The position numbers and the translations under genes were made by a program. From contig CAWUVK010000008.1 in the NCBI GenBank assembly GCA_963926055.1, forward strand, positions 1 through 20,050: a stretch of 20,050 nt of DNA. Direction: 5' to 3'. The DNA comes from CAJXJP01 sp963926055. Lineage in GTDB: Bacteria > Patescibacteriota > Gracilibacteria > BD1-5 > UBA6164. Positions 1-8,580 of the stretch are shown here, piece by piece. The notes under the pieces are model-generated. The model searched no databases, was not told where the DNA came from, and saw only the letters and a list, made by a program, of their open reading frames with translations. Position 1 is the first letter of the stretch, and every line of letters begins with the position of its first letter.

Positions 1-1
1 A

Positions 2-1159
2 AAGAATATTTCAAAATCATTTGAAATCAACAGAACCAAAGATATAAATTTTCCACTTCCAGATAAAAAAGTAGATATTTCTGCCAGCGGAACCGTTTTT
101 CAGTATCAATGAGAATTATCACAAAATATTTTAGAATCTGACCTAAATATTTTTGATGGTGGACTTGATCCAGTTACTAAAAAACCATATGGTTACGCAG
201 TTAATTTGGCTAGAAATAAATTTCAAGTAATTTGATTTTTAGAAAATAGTGAAAATATTACAAATATTTCTCAAAATACAGCATTTGCATATAATAGTGA
301 CAAATATGTAAAATCTAGTTGAGATGCTTTAGGAATTTTATTAGATGAGACAAATAACGAAATTATATTAGATGAGAATGGAATATTAGAAATAGATATA
401 AAAAATAATACAGAAAATTATTCAGTAATTTTAGAGGATTTTATTTATAATTGAAAATATGTTGATATTGAAAGTATATTATCTCAAAGATATAACCCAC
501 AAGCAAATTGTAGGTCATTATTAGAAGCTTGATTATGAAAAAAGGATTGAGTTTATACAATCAATCCAACATGAATCGATTGAGATGAAATAAAAGTATA
601 TTGTAACATGACTACAAATGGTTGAGGTTGGACATTAGCTATATCGCAAATGCATGCGAGTGATCAATATCCAAATTCTTCATCTCCATTTATTCAAGAT
701 TTACAAGAATATAGTCCTAGTATCACTTCAAAATATTCAAGATGATTTGATGACTATAAATATGAACCTATGTCTTTGATGATAGTACATCCAGATACTT
801 GAAGATTTAAATCTGTTGAAATTTTAAAATGGTGTTGATGGCAATGAATGGAAGACCCAACAGCTTGTGGTATTTTATGAGTTACCAACTTACATAGAAC
901 GTACGCAGAAGTATATGATGTTGATAATAAAGAAACATTATATTTTAGTTCATGTTCACATAGATGAGGTTGTGAAGAAAGTGGTTCAGAATGATGGTGA
1001 ATTACTCAATACCCTTCTAGAACAAATTCTGCATATAAAAATTGGTGATATGCTTTCATGTGAGACTTAAATCCTGAAAATCGTTATTCGGGATGAATGT
1101 GGTGAAATGAAGTTTTATCGAGCGGGCAAGAAACTCAAATGTTATTATATTTTAGATAA
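2..1159 (+). CDS. Secreted pilin-like surface protein with C-terminal fibrinogen-like domain (5' end cut off)
   Basis: The frame is open from the left window edge to TAA at 1157-1159, giving 385 residues with TGA read as Gly; the N terminus lies outside the window. Residues 17-122 are a segment (FPLPDKK..., DPVTKKPYGYAVNLARNKF) 83% identical by hand alignment to the gene at 18746-20050, and related in part to the pilin at 5666-6922. From Cys170 a fibrinogen-related domain begins: Cys, then G-x-Y-x-I-x-P, then VYCNMTTNGGGWTL. Its middle Gly is TGA. The second half of the domain is divergent but rich in Cys, Trp and Gly. Fibrinogen-like domains usually bind sugars or proteins outside the cell. 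By analogy with the LamG pilin I infer a missing type IV prepilin leader and a role in attachment, perhaps to a host cell. A bidirectional terminator follows directly. The domain call is firm; the pilin assignment is inferred. Confidence 0.8.
50..367 (+). repeat. Inverted paralogous segment, left copy
   Basis: Encodes the conserved pilin-body segment. By hand alignment 88 of 106 residues are identical to the copy at 19733-20050, and the DNA contains exact runs of over 20 bases. The true repeat may extend past the right window edge. Confidence 0.85.
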
Positions 1160-1166
1160 AAAATAA

Positions 1167-1190
1167 AAAAACTCGCATTTGCGAGTTTTT
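1167..1190 (+). terminator. Intrinsic terminator, probably bidirectional
   Basis: A 10-bp stem (aaaaactcgc / gcgagttttt) with an ATTT loop starts 8 bases after the fibrinogen-like gene. The T-run on one side and A-run on the other let it serve this gene and the convergent small gene ending at 1203. Confidence 0.85.
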
Positions 1191-1202
1191 GTTTACTATT
1201 TT

Positions 1203-1493
1203 TTAGTAATGAATGCCATGGGGTATGTTCATTTCCCTATTATGTTGGGTTCTAATTGGCTTTAACCTCAATGATAATGAAAAATCTTGGCCATAAATTT
1301 TTTTTACTTTTTGTTTCATTTGCTCAAGAAGCGACTTTTTTTGTAATTTATTGAGAGCATGTTTATGTTTGAGTTCTATAATAACCTCCTTTTTTTGTTT
1401 ATCCTCAATAACATTTTCAGCTTGATTTGTTAATATTTTTGCTTCTTTTCCTTTAATAAATTTTTGTAAAAAATTTCTCCATTTTTCATTCAT
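1203..1493 (-). CDS. Small basic protein, possibly DciA-like (DUF721)
   Basis: A 96-residue, Lys-rich protein. The start at 1493 has an AGAGG-like ribosome site just upstream, which is uncommon in this window. The middle (residues ~28-65) has the pattern of the DUF721/DciA C-terminal part: a short beta strand (VIIEL), then A-L-x-x-L-x-K-x-x-L-L-x-x-M-x-x-K, then a second strand (SLSLRLKPI). DciA proteins help load the replicative helicase. The family is short and poorly conserved, so this is a weak assignment and no diagnostic residue is visible. Its three glycines are all GGN. It has its own promoter (1550-1577) just downstream of the mgtC-like gene's terminator, so it is probably monocistronic. 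Confidence 0.55.
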   Translation of the reverse strand: MNEKWRNFLQKFIKGKEAKILTNQAENVIEDKQKKEVIIELKHKHALNKLQKKSLLEQMKQKVKKIYGQDFSLSLRLKPIRTQHNREMNIPHGIHY

Positions 1494-1549
1494 AGCCTCT
1501 GTTTTTAAAAATTAATTTTCAAATAGAACGAACCTTATATAGTTAAAAA

Positions 1550-1577
1550 ATAATATACTATTATAATACTCGGTCAA
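1550..1577 (-). promoter_or_regulatory. sigma70-type promoter of the small basic protein gene
   Basis: On the minus strand TTGACC (1577-1572), a 16-base spacer and TATTAT (1555-1550) each match 5 of 6 consensus positions. Transcription would start near 1543, about 50 bases before the ATG at 1493. Confidence 0.6.
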
Positions 1578-1590
1578 GTTAAGAAAATCT

Positions 1591-1629
1591 TAAAAAGGAT
1601 AAAAAATCATAGATTTTTTATCCTTTTTA
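1591..1629 (-). terminator. Terminator of the MgtC-family gene
   Basis: A perfect 18-bp stem (1591-1608 with 1612-1629) and a 3-base loop lies 29 bases beyond the MgtC stop. It is AT-rich with a GGAT core. Confidence 0.8.
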
Positions 1630-1658
1630 ACTTGTCATATTGTAAAAAATATTTGTAA

Positions 1659-2324
1659 TTATTTTACATATTCTCATATAGAAATTTTTGTAAGTCATTT
1701 TAATCCATTTAAAGTTGAATGGATTTGAGAAATATCAAAATGATTATCAATTTTTGCAATTATTTTGATATCAATTTTTTTCATATCTTCTTTTATATTT
1801 TTTGTCATAATATTCATTGGAATTTTTAATAATCTTTGTTCCATAGATTTATTGTTGAGTTCTCATTTTCTAAATTCTAATTCAACTTGGCAAAAACGTT
1901 TTTTTGCTACTATTTTATTTTTAAACTTCTCTACAAATACTAAATTACCAAGTATAAAAGCCGTAGTAATAGCTGCTATAAAAAATAATCACGCTCAAGC
2001 TGCTAATCAAATCGCGGCAGTTGCCCAAATATTCGCAGCAGTAGTAAGTCATTTTGTATTGAGTCAGATTTTCATAATAGCTCATGCTCATAAAAATCAA
2101 ACTCACGAAACTACTTGTGCAGCAATCCTTCCTGGATCACTCACATTTGAGTTATATATTTCAGGTAATAAAATAGAAATTATCATAAAAAGTGCAGAAC
2201 CTATGGAAATCAGAATATGCGTTCTTACACCTGCAGGTTGATTTTTATATTCTCTTTCAAATCAGATTAAAAGAGCTAATATACCAGCGACTGATAAACG
2301 AAGTATAATATCTATTTCGCTCAT
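1659..2324 (-). CDS. MgtC/SapB family membrane protein
   Basis: 221 residues from ATG at 2324 to TAA at 1659. The N-terminal ~130 residues are the MgtC domain. GFEREYKNQPAGVRTH follows the first membrane helix (residues 21-36), then SIGSALF, then DPGRIAAQVVSGVGFLGAGAI (63-83) and KGLTTAANIWATAAIGLAAGAG (91-112). These are the family's signature blocks, with four or five membrane helices. Several of the conserved glycines are TGA. The last ~80 residues form a soluble ACT-like tail, as in longer MgtC proteins (KIDIKIIAKID...). MgtC proteins are tied to growth at low Mg2+ and survival in hosts, where they modulate the F-ATPase; the role in a CPR cell is unknown. The gene stands alone between terminators. 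Confidence 0.9.
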
Positions 2325-2374
2325 AGATGAAATTAATGGACTCATAAAAATATGAAAATAATAAATATTTATTT

Positions 2375-2402
2375 ATTATACAATAAATAATAAAAATAGC
2401 AA
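2375..2402 (-). promoter_or_regulatory. Candidate promoter of the MgtC-family gene
   Basis: On the minus strand TTGCTA (2402-2397), 16 bases, then a perfect TATAAT (2380-2375), about 50 bases before the start codon. In DNA this AT-rich the -35 match is only suggestive. Confidence 0.4.
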
Positions 2403-2409
2403 TAATAAA

Positions 2410-2435
2410 AAAACAACTGATTAATCAGTTGTTTT
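2410..2435 (-). terminator. Terminator overlapping the end of the HisRS-like gene
   Basis: A 13-bp inverted repeat (aaaacaactgatt / aatcagttgtttt) runs through the last codons and the TAA stop of the gene. A T-rich tract follows in the minus direction. Confidence 0.75.
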
Positions 2436-3716
2436 TTCACTTGTTACTAAATCTTTAGCAGGACAATAAAAATCTAATTTATCAGAACCTATTTTTTCAA
2501 TTATATATTCTATTAAATCATCTTTTTTTACTTCTGCTTGGCTACCAGCAATCTGATCTCTTATTTGGAATAACCCATTTCTAGCTTCCATAAGACCAAC
2601 CATTACAACATATCTCGCTCCAGAACGATTTGCTTTAAGCATTTGTTCCTTCATAGAAGGTGTTCATAGCGAAACAACGGTATTAATTCCGGCTTCTCTT
2701 GCTTGTAGAGATAATGGTAATACAACTTTTTTCGCTTCATCTCATAATTGTACAAAATATAGATCAATAGAATCTTTATTTTTTAGAGTAGTATTTTGTT
2801 CTTGAAGCATTTTTATAAGAATGTATGGATTTGTGAAAAAACCTGTTGCAGGAATTTCTTTTGGAGTTCCGAGTTTTGTTGAAAGTGCATTATGTCTTGC
2901 TCAAAGTGCAATTTGTTCATTTGTTTCTACATTCCTAAAGTCCCAAATAGTATGCGTATTATAACTAAATCTTCCTACTAAAGTATGATCTTCTTGATAT
3001 GGAATTTCGAGTAAATCTAAATATTCTTTAAATTTTTCATAATGCGCTTTTGAATCTTTTTTAAGAAATTTTGGTGCAAATTTTGGCGCTTGAGAAGCTA
3101 AAATTTGTTCATCTTCATCAGTAGAAAGCAACAGTTGCATTGGGTCTTTTTCTAATTGAGTTAAAGATTTTTCACTTAATATGTGTTTTTTATTTTCATA
3201 GAATGACACAAGTTCATCTCTATATTTTAATTTTTCTTTTTCTACTCAAATTGAGTTAATTCTTATTTTAAAAGTATCTTCTAAACCAATTTTATTAAGC
3301 GTACTAAACATTATATAAATAAGAATAGCATCTAAAATTGGATCATTTTCACCAATAATTTCACCTCAAAATCTCTCCATTTCACTATATTTTCCTTCAT
3401 CATGTGAAAAATATTGATCCATAAAATAGTAGTAAACCGGTTGAATTTCTTCACTCATATCAGTGTCCAAATAAGCTCTGAGAATACCAACAGTTGAGTG
3501 TGATCTTAGACATCCATTATTTGTTTTGTAGATAGATTCTTGGTTTTCCCCAAATACATCATCAATAACTTCTTGTCTTTCTAAAATTGCTGTAGAGATA
3601 CGTCTAAATCAGTTTTTTCTGAATTCGTGACGAAACACTTTTTTAAGAAATGTTAAATATTGATGGTCATTTGGAAATAAATCCTTGGTACCTTCTAATG
3701 GATTAAAATTAGTCAT
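2421..3716 (-). CDS. hisS: Histidyl-tRNA synthetase homologue with altered catalytic motifs
   Basis: 431 residues, the normal HisRS length. It starts MTNFNPLEGTKDLFP, matching the HisRS opening G-x-x-D-x-x-P. The C-terminal third (~316-412) is a clear anticodon-binding domain: IDLYFVQLGDEA, LSLQAREAGI, MKEQMLKANRSGARYVVMVG. The catalytic core is recognisable (RFGGEIIG at 115-122, GARHNAL at 272-278) but every signature is changed. LRPEGT is LRSHST (70-75). Motif 2 FRYERPQ aligns with DQYFSHD (100-106), so its ATP-binding Arg is gone. The histidine motif LVRGLDYYNRT is LVGRFSYNTHT (246-256). Motif 3 G-x-x-x-G-x-E-R is GFFTNPYI (292-299). About 6 of 25 glycines are TGA. The frame is intact, so this is not simple decay. 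It may be a paralogue with a new role, or a strongly divergent synthetase; the window cannot decide. Confidence 0.8.
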
Positions 3717-3853
3717 GTTTTATGCTTGTTTATTTAGTATTTAAATATTTGAGAAAGGACTATTACTAGTATACTCAAAAAACAAAAAAAATAAATCTTT
3801 TTCCTTGATTTTTTCTCTAATTAGAATAGATTATTCCCATGTTTGTAGAATTA

Positions 3854-3859
3854 TATAAT
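3854..3859 (+). promoter_or_regulatory. Possible -10 box in the intergenic region upstream of the PAP2 gene
   Basis: The 184-base gap 3717-3900 separates divergent genes and should hold promoters for both. A perfect TATAAT lies 41 bases before the PAP2 ATG, but no good -35 sits at the right distance. I see no other structure in this gap. Confidence 0.25.
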
Positions 3860-3900
3860 TTTAAGGTTAAATAATTCTTTAGTTTGATAAAAAAATAAAA

Positions 3901-4488
3901 ATGATAGAAAATTTTAACACTACTTGGCTGATTTTTTTTAATAATTTTGCTCAATGAGATCTATGAATAAAAATATTTGCTTATATTGCAGATCTTCCTA
4001 TTTTTTTCTTACCACTTTTCCTTGTTTTTATGTGGCTATATTATGTCATAAAAAATAAAAATGAGCAAAAAATATCACTTTTATTTTTAGTTTATTCTAC
4101 TTTTGTAGCACTTTTTATAAATATTTTGGTCCAAAAAATTGTCCATTTTGAAAGACCAGAAACAGCATTACAAAATTCTGGAAATCTGATTCTTGATCAT
4201 ATTCCAGATGCGAGTTTCCCTTCTGATCATACGGCCGTTAGTATTGCTTTTGTGACGGCTTTATATTTATTTGGCTATAAAAAGGTAGCTCTAATATTTT
4301 TACCATTTGCACTTGCTATGAATATTTCTCGTATTGTAGTATGAGTTCATTGGCCACTTGATGTTATTGTTGGTACAGTTATATGATTTTTGTCTGCAAT
4401 TTTTGTCTATAAAATTGTCCAACATTTCGAAATAATTAAAAAATTAAATATTCAAATTTTAAAATTATCAGCATTTTTTCGCTTATAA
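3901..4488 (+). CDS. PAP2-family membrane phosphatase, BcrC-like undecaprenyl-diphosphatase candidate
   Basis: 195 residues with about five membrane helices. All three PAP2 phosphatase motifs are present: K79-x5-R85-P86 (KIVHFERP), P107-S-D-H110 (FPSDHTA) and S143-R144-x5-H150-x3-D154 (SRIVVGVHWPLD). The SR motif is followed by TGA-Gly. The form PSDHTA, instead of the commoner PSGH, is typical of BcrC-type enzymes, which recycle undecaprenyl diphosphate to the monophosphate at the outer membrane face. MurG, which uses the same lipid carrier, lies 82 bases downstream on the same strand, and this supports that role. Phosphatidylglycerophosphate phosphatase activity is the main alternative. There is no Shine-Dalgarno site; the leader is A-rich. 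Confidence 0.88.
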
Positions 4489-4514
4489 AATAACATTTAA
4501 AATTTGCAATCTGT

Positions 4515-4554
4515 AAATAAAAATTATACTAGTAAGTAAGTATAATTTTTATTT
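4515..4554 (+). terminator. Hairpin between the PAP2 gene and murG
   Basis: A 16-bp perfect inverted repeat (4515-4530 / 4539-4554) with an 8-base loop AGTAAGTA ends in a T-rich tract. It sits 15 bases before murG, so it could separate the two genes or attenuate read-through into murG. Confidence 0.65.
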
Positions 4555-4569
4555 TTGAAACACTTTTTT

Positions 4570-5640
4570 ATGTCAGAAAAAAAGAAAAATATTGCGCTGA
4601 CTTGAGGCTCAACAGGTGGACATGTTTTTCCGCTCTTATCACTGTATAATTATTTTTCGCAAGAGGATAAATATAATTTTTATTGGGTAGCAGAAGCCGA
4701 TAGTTTAGAAGAAAATATTGCAGATGAAAATGCTATAGATTTTTTTGATATCCCATGTGGAAAAATTAGAAGATATTTTGACTGGAGAAATTTTTATGAA
4801 CCACTCAAAAATCTTTCAGGAATATTTTTTGGAATATATTTTATACTTTCAAAAAATATTGATATTATATTTTCTAAATGATGATATGTAAGTTTACCTT
4901 TGTGTATTGCGGCATACATTTTGAGAAAACCAATTTATATTCATGAATCGGATTGTGTGTGAGGAATTGCAAATAAACTTATTAGCAAAATCGCGACAAA
5001 AACATTTTATTCATTTGAAAATAATAAAACGAAAAAAGACGATCAAAAGATGTCTGACGAAAGAAAACATATCTTTTCTGGTCAAATCCTAAATCCTGAC
5101 TTATTAGAATATATAACAAGCTTAGAAGTTAAGGAAAATGATAAATTAGAAGTACTTATTATAGCCGGAAGCCAAGGATCTACTCGTTTATTTGAAAGTG
5201 TATTACAATCACTTCCAGATATGTGAGATATTAATTTTACCGTTATTTTAGGGGAAAAAAATATGCATTTTAAATCTGATTTTCAAAGATTTTTTAATGT
5301 AACAGTTCATGATTTTGTTGATCAAAAAACACTCGGGAAAATTTATAAAAAATCAGATATCGCAGTTACAAGAGCATGAGCGACAACTCTTTGGGAATTA
5401 TATAATTTTTGAGTGCATAGTATTATTGTTCCTCTTCCAGAAAGTGCAGGAAATCATCAAGAAAAAAATGCACAATATTTTGAAAATAAATTTGGAAGTA
5501 ATATTTTAGATGAAAATAATAACCTGAGTTTAGAAATATTTAGATTATTACAAAAATATAAAGCCTTAAGAAAATCTGGAGTAAATCTCAATGATTTTTT
5601 CAAATCACTGAAAACTATAGAAAAATATTTTGATAAATAA
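4570..5640 (+). CDS. murG: MurG, UDP-GlcNAc:lipid I N-acetylglucosaminyltransferase
   Basis: 356 residues, the usual MurG length. It transfers GlcNAc from UDP-GlcNAc to undecaprenyl-PP-MurNAc-pentapeptide (lipid I) at the inner membrane face, making lipid II. The GT-B N-terminal half has GGSTGGHVFP (12-21), SKGGYVSLP (102-110) and HESDCVGGIAN (125-135, the family's HEQNxxPGxAN). The C-terminal half has IIAGSQGS (UDP-binding loop) and RAGATTLWEL, equivalent to RxGAxTxxE, which contacts the sugar nucleotide. The PLP-x-AGNHQ-x-x-NA motif (PLPESAGNHQEKNAQYF) is complete. Seven of 22 glycines are TGA, including the first Gly of the glycine loop, which is strong evidence for UGA=Gly. It stands apart from other mur genes here, paired only with the lipid phosphatase. 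Confidence 0.96.
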
Positions 5641-5665
5641 AAAACAAATCTTATAGATTTGTTTT
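5641..5665 (+). terminator. Terminator shared by murG and the convergent LamG pilin gene
   Basis: An 11-bp stem (aaaacaaatct / agatttgtttt) with loop TAT directly follows the murG stop. Its A- and T-runs make it usable from both sides. Confidence 0.8.
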
Positions 5666-6922
5666 TTATTTATTTTGATACAAATTATATATTTCCATAC
5701 TTTCTAATGTTCTATTAAATATCTTAACTTCATCTATATCTGCAGATATACCTCCTACATTACTTTCAGTTGAATTTACAACACATCATATTGATGTATT
5801 TGATGGAGATCTTAATTCAATATCTCTAAGAATTTCATTAGATAGTTTTCCATTTATATAATATTTAAATTTTTCTCAATCCCATGTAATTCATAAATGA
5901 TCCCAGTTATTTACATTTAAAGTAGATGTATTTGTTAATAATCTTGGTTCGGGTGAGATATCATCGTTTAAAAATGCTTCATAATTTCTATTTCCATTTT
6001 CTATTTCTGGCCTAGTTCTGGTAAAAAATTGTCAGTTATAAAAAAAGTATCCAGTAGAGTTTATAGGATCTATATTGTTAACAAACATAGAAATAGTAAA
6101 CTTATTTGTTTCTCTAAAGTCAATTATTTTATCTAACTTTATACATGAATATCAATTTAAATTTGTAGATTTTCAAGAGATTCATGTAGTATCTCAAAAA
6201 TTTACTCACCATGAATTTCAATGATTTCCACTATTACTTAAATCTGCTAATTTTCAATCCTCTGTAAGTGTTTGCATATCCCAATATCAAATGAGACTAT
6301 TTGAAAATTTAGCAACAGATTTATTATTATAAATAGCGTGAGTTGATAATATGTCAGCTCATACAGTATCGATTGTTCATTTATTGTTTATAAGCAGATA
6401 TGAGTTTGATAATATAGTATTTATTTCTAAATCATTTGATAGTATATTTCCAGAATCGTCTAAAATAATTCAAACATTTCCTCATTTTGTATGATATATA
6501 TTATTTGATGCTTTTACTCATGATAAAAAACTAATGCTATTTTCTAGTTTTGCACTCAAAGAATAGTTGTTCTTTTGACTGTTTATTGAATAAAAATATC
6601 TTTTTTTCGTTACAGGATCAGAAGTATTTTGAGAAACTTTCAGTGTTCATAAAACTCACTTACCTACTTCTCATTGAATACTTGTAAGTGTTCAACTGAG
6701 TGTTACATTGGATTGTGAATCAGGTACAGGAAAATAATTTTTATTTGTCAAAAATATATTTAAACCTTGTTCAATTGTTTTTATATCTGTTGTTCTTTTT
6801 ACATCTCTAGAATCTTGAGAATATCATTGAAATGATATAAACCCAACGGTTGCAAGTATTGCCAAAATCGTTATTACAACAATTAATTCAACTAATGTAA
6901 ATGCATTTTTTTTATTTTTCAT
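5666..6922 (-). CDS. Type IV pilin-like protein with LamG/concanavalin A-like domain
   Basis: 418 residues starting MKNKKNAFTLVELIVVITI. This is a class III prepilin signal: prepilin peptidase would cut after Ala7, leaving Phe8 to be methylated, with Glu12 at position +5. Residues 8-30 are the hydrophobic assembly helix. Residues ~75-130 are a pilin body ending in SDPVTKKRYFYSIN and AKLEN, which matches the two fibrinogen-like proteins at the window ends. Residues ~209-416 form a LamG-type jelly-roll: IGYWDM...G-x-L-x-D-LSNSGNHG, WDHLGITWDGEKFKYYINGKL and DEVKIFNRTLESMEIYNLY, the last being the family's end signature. Such domains bind sugars or proteins. The protein is probably displayed by the type IV pilus or competence pilus machinery; no pilus assembly genes are in this window. 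TGA glycines are frequent. Confidence 0.88.
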
Positions 6923-7000
6923 TTTATTTAAAATGTTAGTTATGTTTTATAAATAATATAGTTTTTTTCATGATTTACAAATTTATAGATTTTTTTTGCT

Positions 7001-7029
7001 TTGTTAAAATAAATATGATAGACTATTAT
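7001..7029 (+). promoter_or_regulatory. Promoter of the PiT transporter gene
   Basis: TTGTTA (7001-7006), a 17-base spacer and TATTAT (7024-7029) place transcription start near 7036, about 22 bases before the GTG start. It lies in the 135-base gap between the divergent pilin and PiT genes. Confidence 0.55.
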
Positions 7030-7057
7030 GGTATTTTATTTATAATATATATTTAAA

Positions 7058-8500
7058 GTGAAAATTAATCTAAAATATTTTAAAGAATCAGCTTCATATA
7101 AATATGAAATATCAGCTGCAATTATTTTTTGACTCATTGCATGGGTATATTTTTTTCAATGAGGTAATACAAGTTTAATTTTATTATTTGCTTGTGTACT
7201 TTGAATTTATATGGCTATGAATATTGGTGCAAATGATGTTGCTAATAATATGTGACCTGCCGTTGGATCAAAAGCATTAACTCTCGGATGAGCGATAGTT
7301 ATTGCTGCTATTTTTGAAGCATCAGGTGCTATTATTGCTGGATGAGATGTAGTGAATACTATTAAATGAGGTATTATTGACTCAGCGATGATTCCAAATA
7401 ATCTTACGTTGATATATATTATGATGGCTACGCTTTTGTGAGCTGCATTATGGATAAATATTGCTACTTATTTTAAAGCCCCTGTTTCAGCAACTCATTC
7501 TGTTATGGGATGACTTATTTGAGCTGGAATGACAGCGAGTGCAACATTATATATTGTAGAAAATGATGTATTTGATTTTTGATCAATGATGAATTTTACT
7601 ATGAGTATGGTTTCATGGTGAAAAGTTTGAGAAATCGCTGCTTCTTGGGTTATTTCACCTCTTATGGGATGACTTATTGCTGCCGGGATTATGGCTTCAA
7701 TTCGTATAAATATCTTTAAGAAAAAACATATGGATAGAGCTGCTAAACATTGGCTCCCTATTTATGTTTGATTAATGACAAGTGTTTTTACTATTTATCT
7801 ATTACTCAAAGGATTAAAACCATATTTAAAATCACATGCTGATTTAGCTGGTGTTTTAACGACAAATACTTCAGTATTTTTATGAATTATTATCTGATTT
7901 TGAGTATTTTTCCTCGTAAGATTATATTTAAAAAAACATAAATCATTATTACAAGATGATAAAAAACATATCAATAGATTATTTAATATTCCACTTATAT
8001 TTTCTGTAGCTTTGCTCTCGTTTGCTCATGGTGCAAATGATGTAGCAAATGCAATTTGACCATTGGTAGCGATTTATGACGCAGTTACAACTGGTTGAGT
8101 GAGCGTGGAAAGTGCGAGAATCCCTTTTTGGATTATGGTACTTTGAGCCACAGGATTAGTTATAGGTTTGATGACATTTTGAAGTAGACTCATTACAACT
8201 GTTTGAGGTGAAATTACAAAATTAAATCAATCAAGAGCATTTTCAGTTGCACTTGCTGCTGCTATTACTGTTATTATTGCAAGTCAATTATGACTTCCTG
8301 TAAGTTCGACACATATTGCGATTTGAGGTATTTTTGGTATTGGTTTATTTAGAGAATATATTAAAAGATCTCATGGAAAAGATAAGATATATATTCAAAA
8401 AGCTATGATAAAAAATATAGTACTTTCTTGGGTGATTACACTTCCAGCAACATGATTTATAGCTGCTGTAGTATATTTAGGTTTATATAACTTTGCCTAA
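7058..8500 (+). CDS. PiT family inorganic phosphate transporter
   Basis: 480 residues, about ten membrane helices. The protein has the two repeated halves of the PiT/PHO4 family. The signature GANDVAN occurs twice (57-63 and 325-331), each followed by a GP motif (NNMGP, NAIGP). The matching PVSATHS (142-148) and PVSSTHI (414-420) loops are also present. PiT proteins take up phosphate, often as a metal-phosphate complex, using H+ or Na+. I chose GTG at 7058 because a stop lies four codons upstream in frame, no ATG occurs before residue 52, and the promoter fits. About 26 of 49 glycines are TGA, the heaviest use I counted. The VTC gene follows on the same strand but behind a terminator and its own promoter. 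Confidence 0.93.
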
Positions 8501-8508
8501 TAATGAAT

Positions 8509-8542
8509 AAAAAATCGAGTTTATTTTTTGACTCGATTTTTT
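8509..8542 (+). terminator. Terminator of the PiT gene
   Basis: A 12-bp stem (aaaaaatcgagt / actcgatttttt) with a 10-base loop and T-run starts 8 bases past the stop codon. Confidence 0.85.
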
Positions 8543-8556
8543 TTATATGGTAAAAT
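8528..8556 (+). promoter_or_regulatory. Promoter of the VTC gene, overlapping the PiT terminator
   Basis: TTGACT (8528-8533), 17 bases, then TAAAAT (8551-8556); both boxes match 5 of 6. The -35 is formed by the loop and 3' arm of the terminator hairpin. The start site would be near 8563, with the ATG at 8581. Confidence 0.55.
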
Positions 8557-8580
8557 GATATTATATAATATTTTTGTAAG

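Noticed and set aside
867..1070. Short plus-strand frame inside the fibrinogen-like gene
   Set aside because: It is out of frame with the domain carrying the GGGW motif and has no recognisable content.
1765..2241. 158-codon open frame on the plus strand
   Set aside because: It lies wholly opposite the MgtC-family gene, whose signature motifs are clear on the minus strand.
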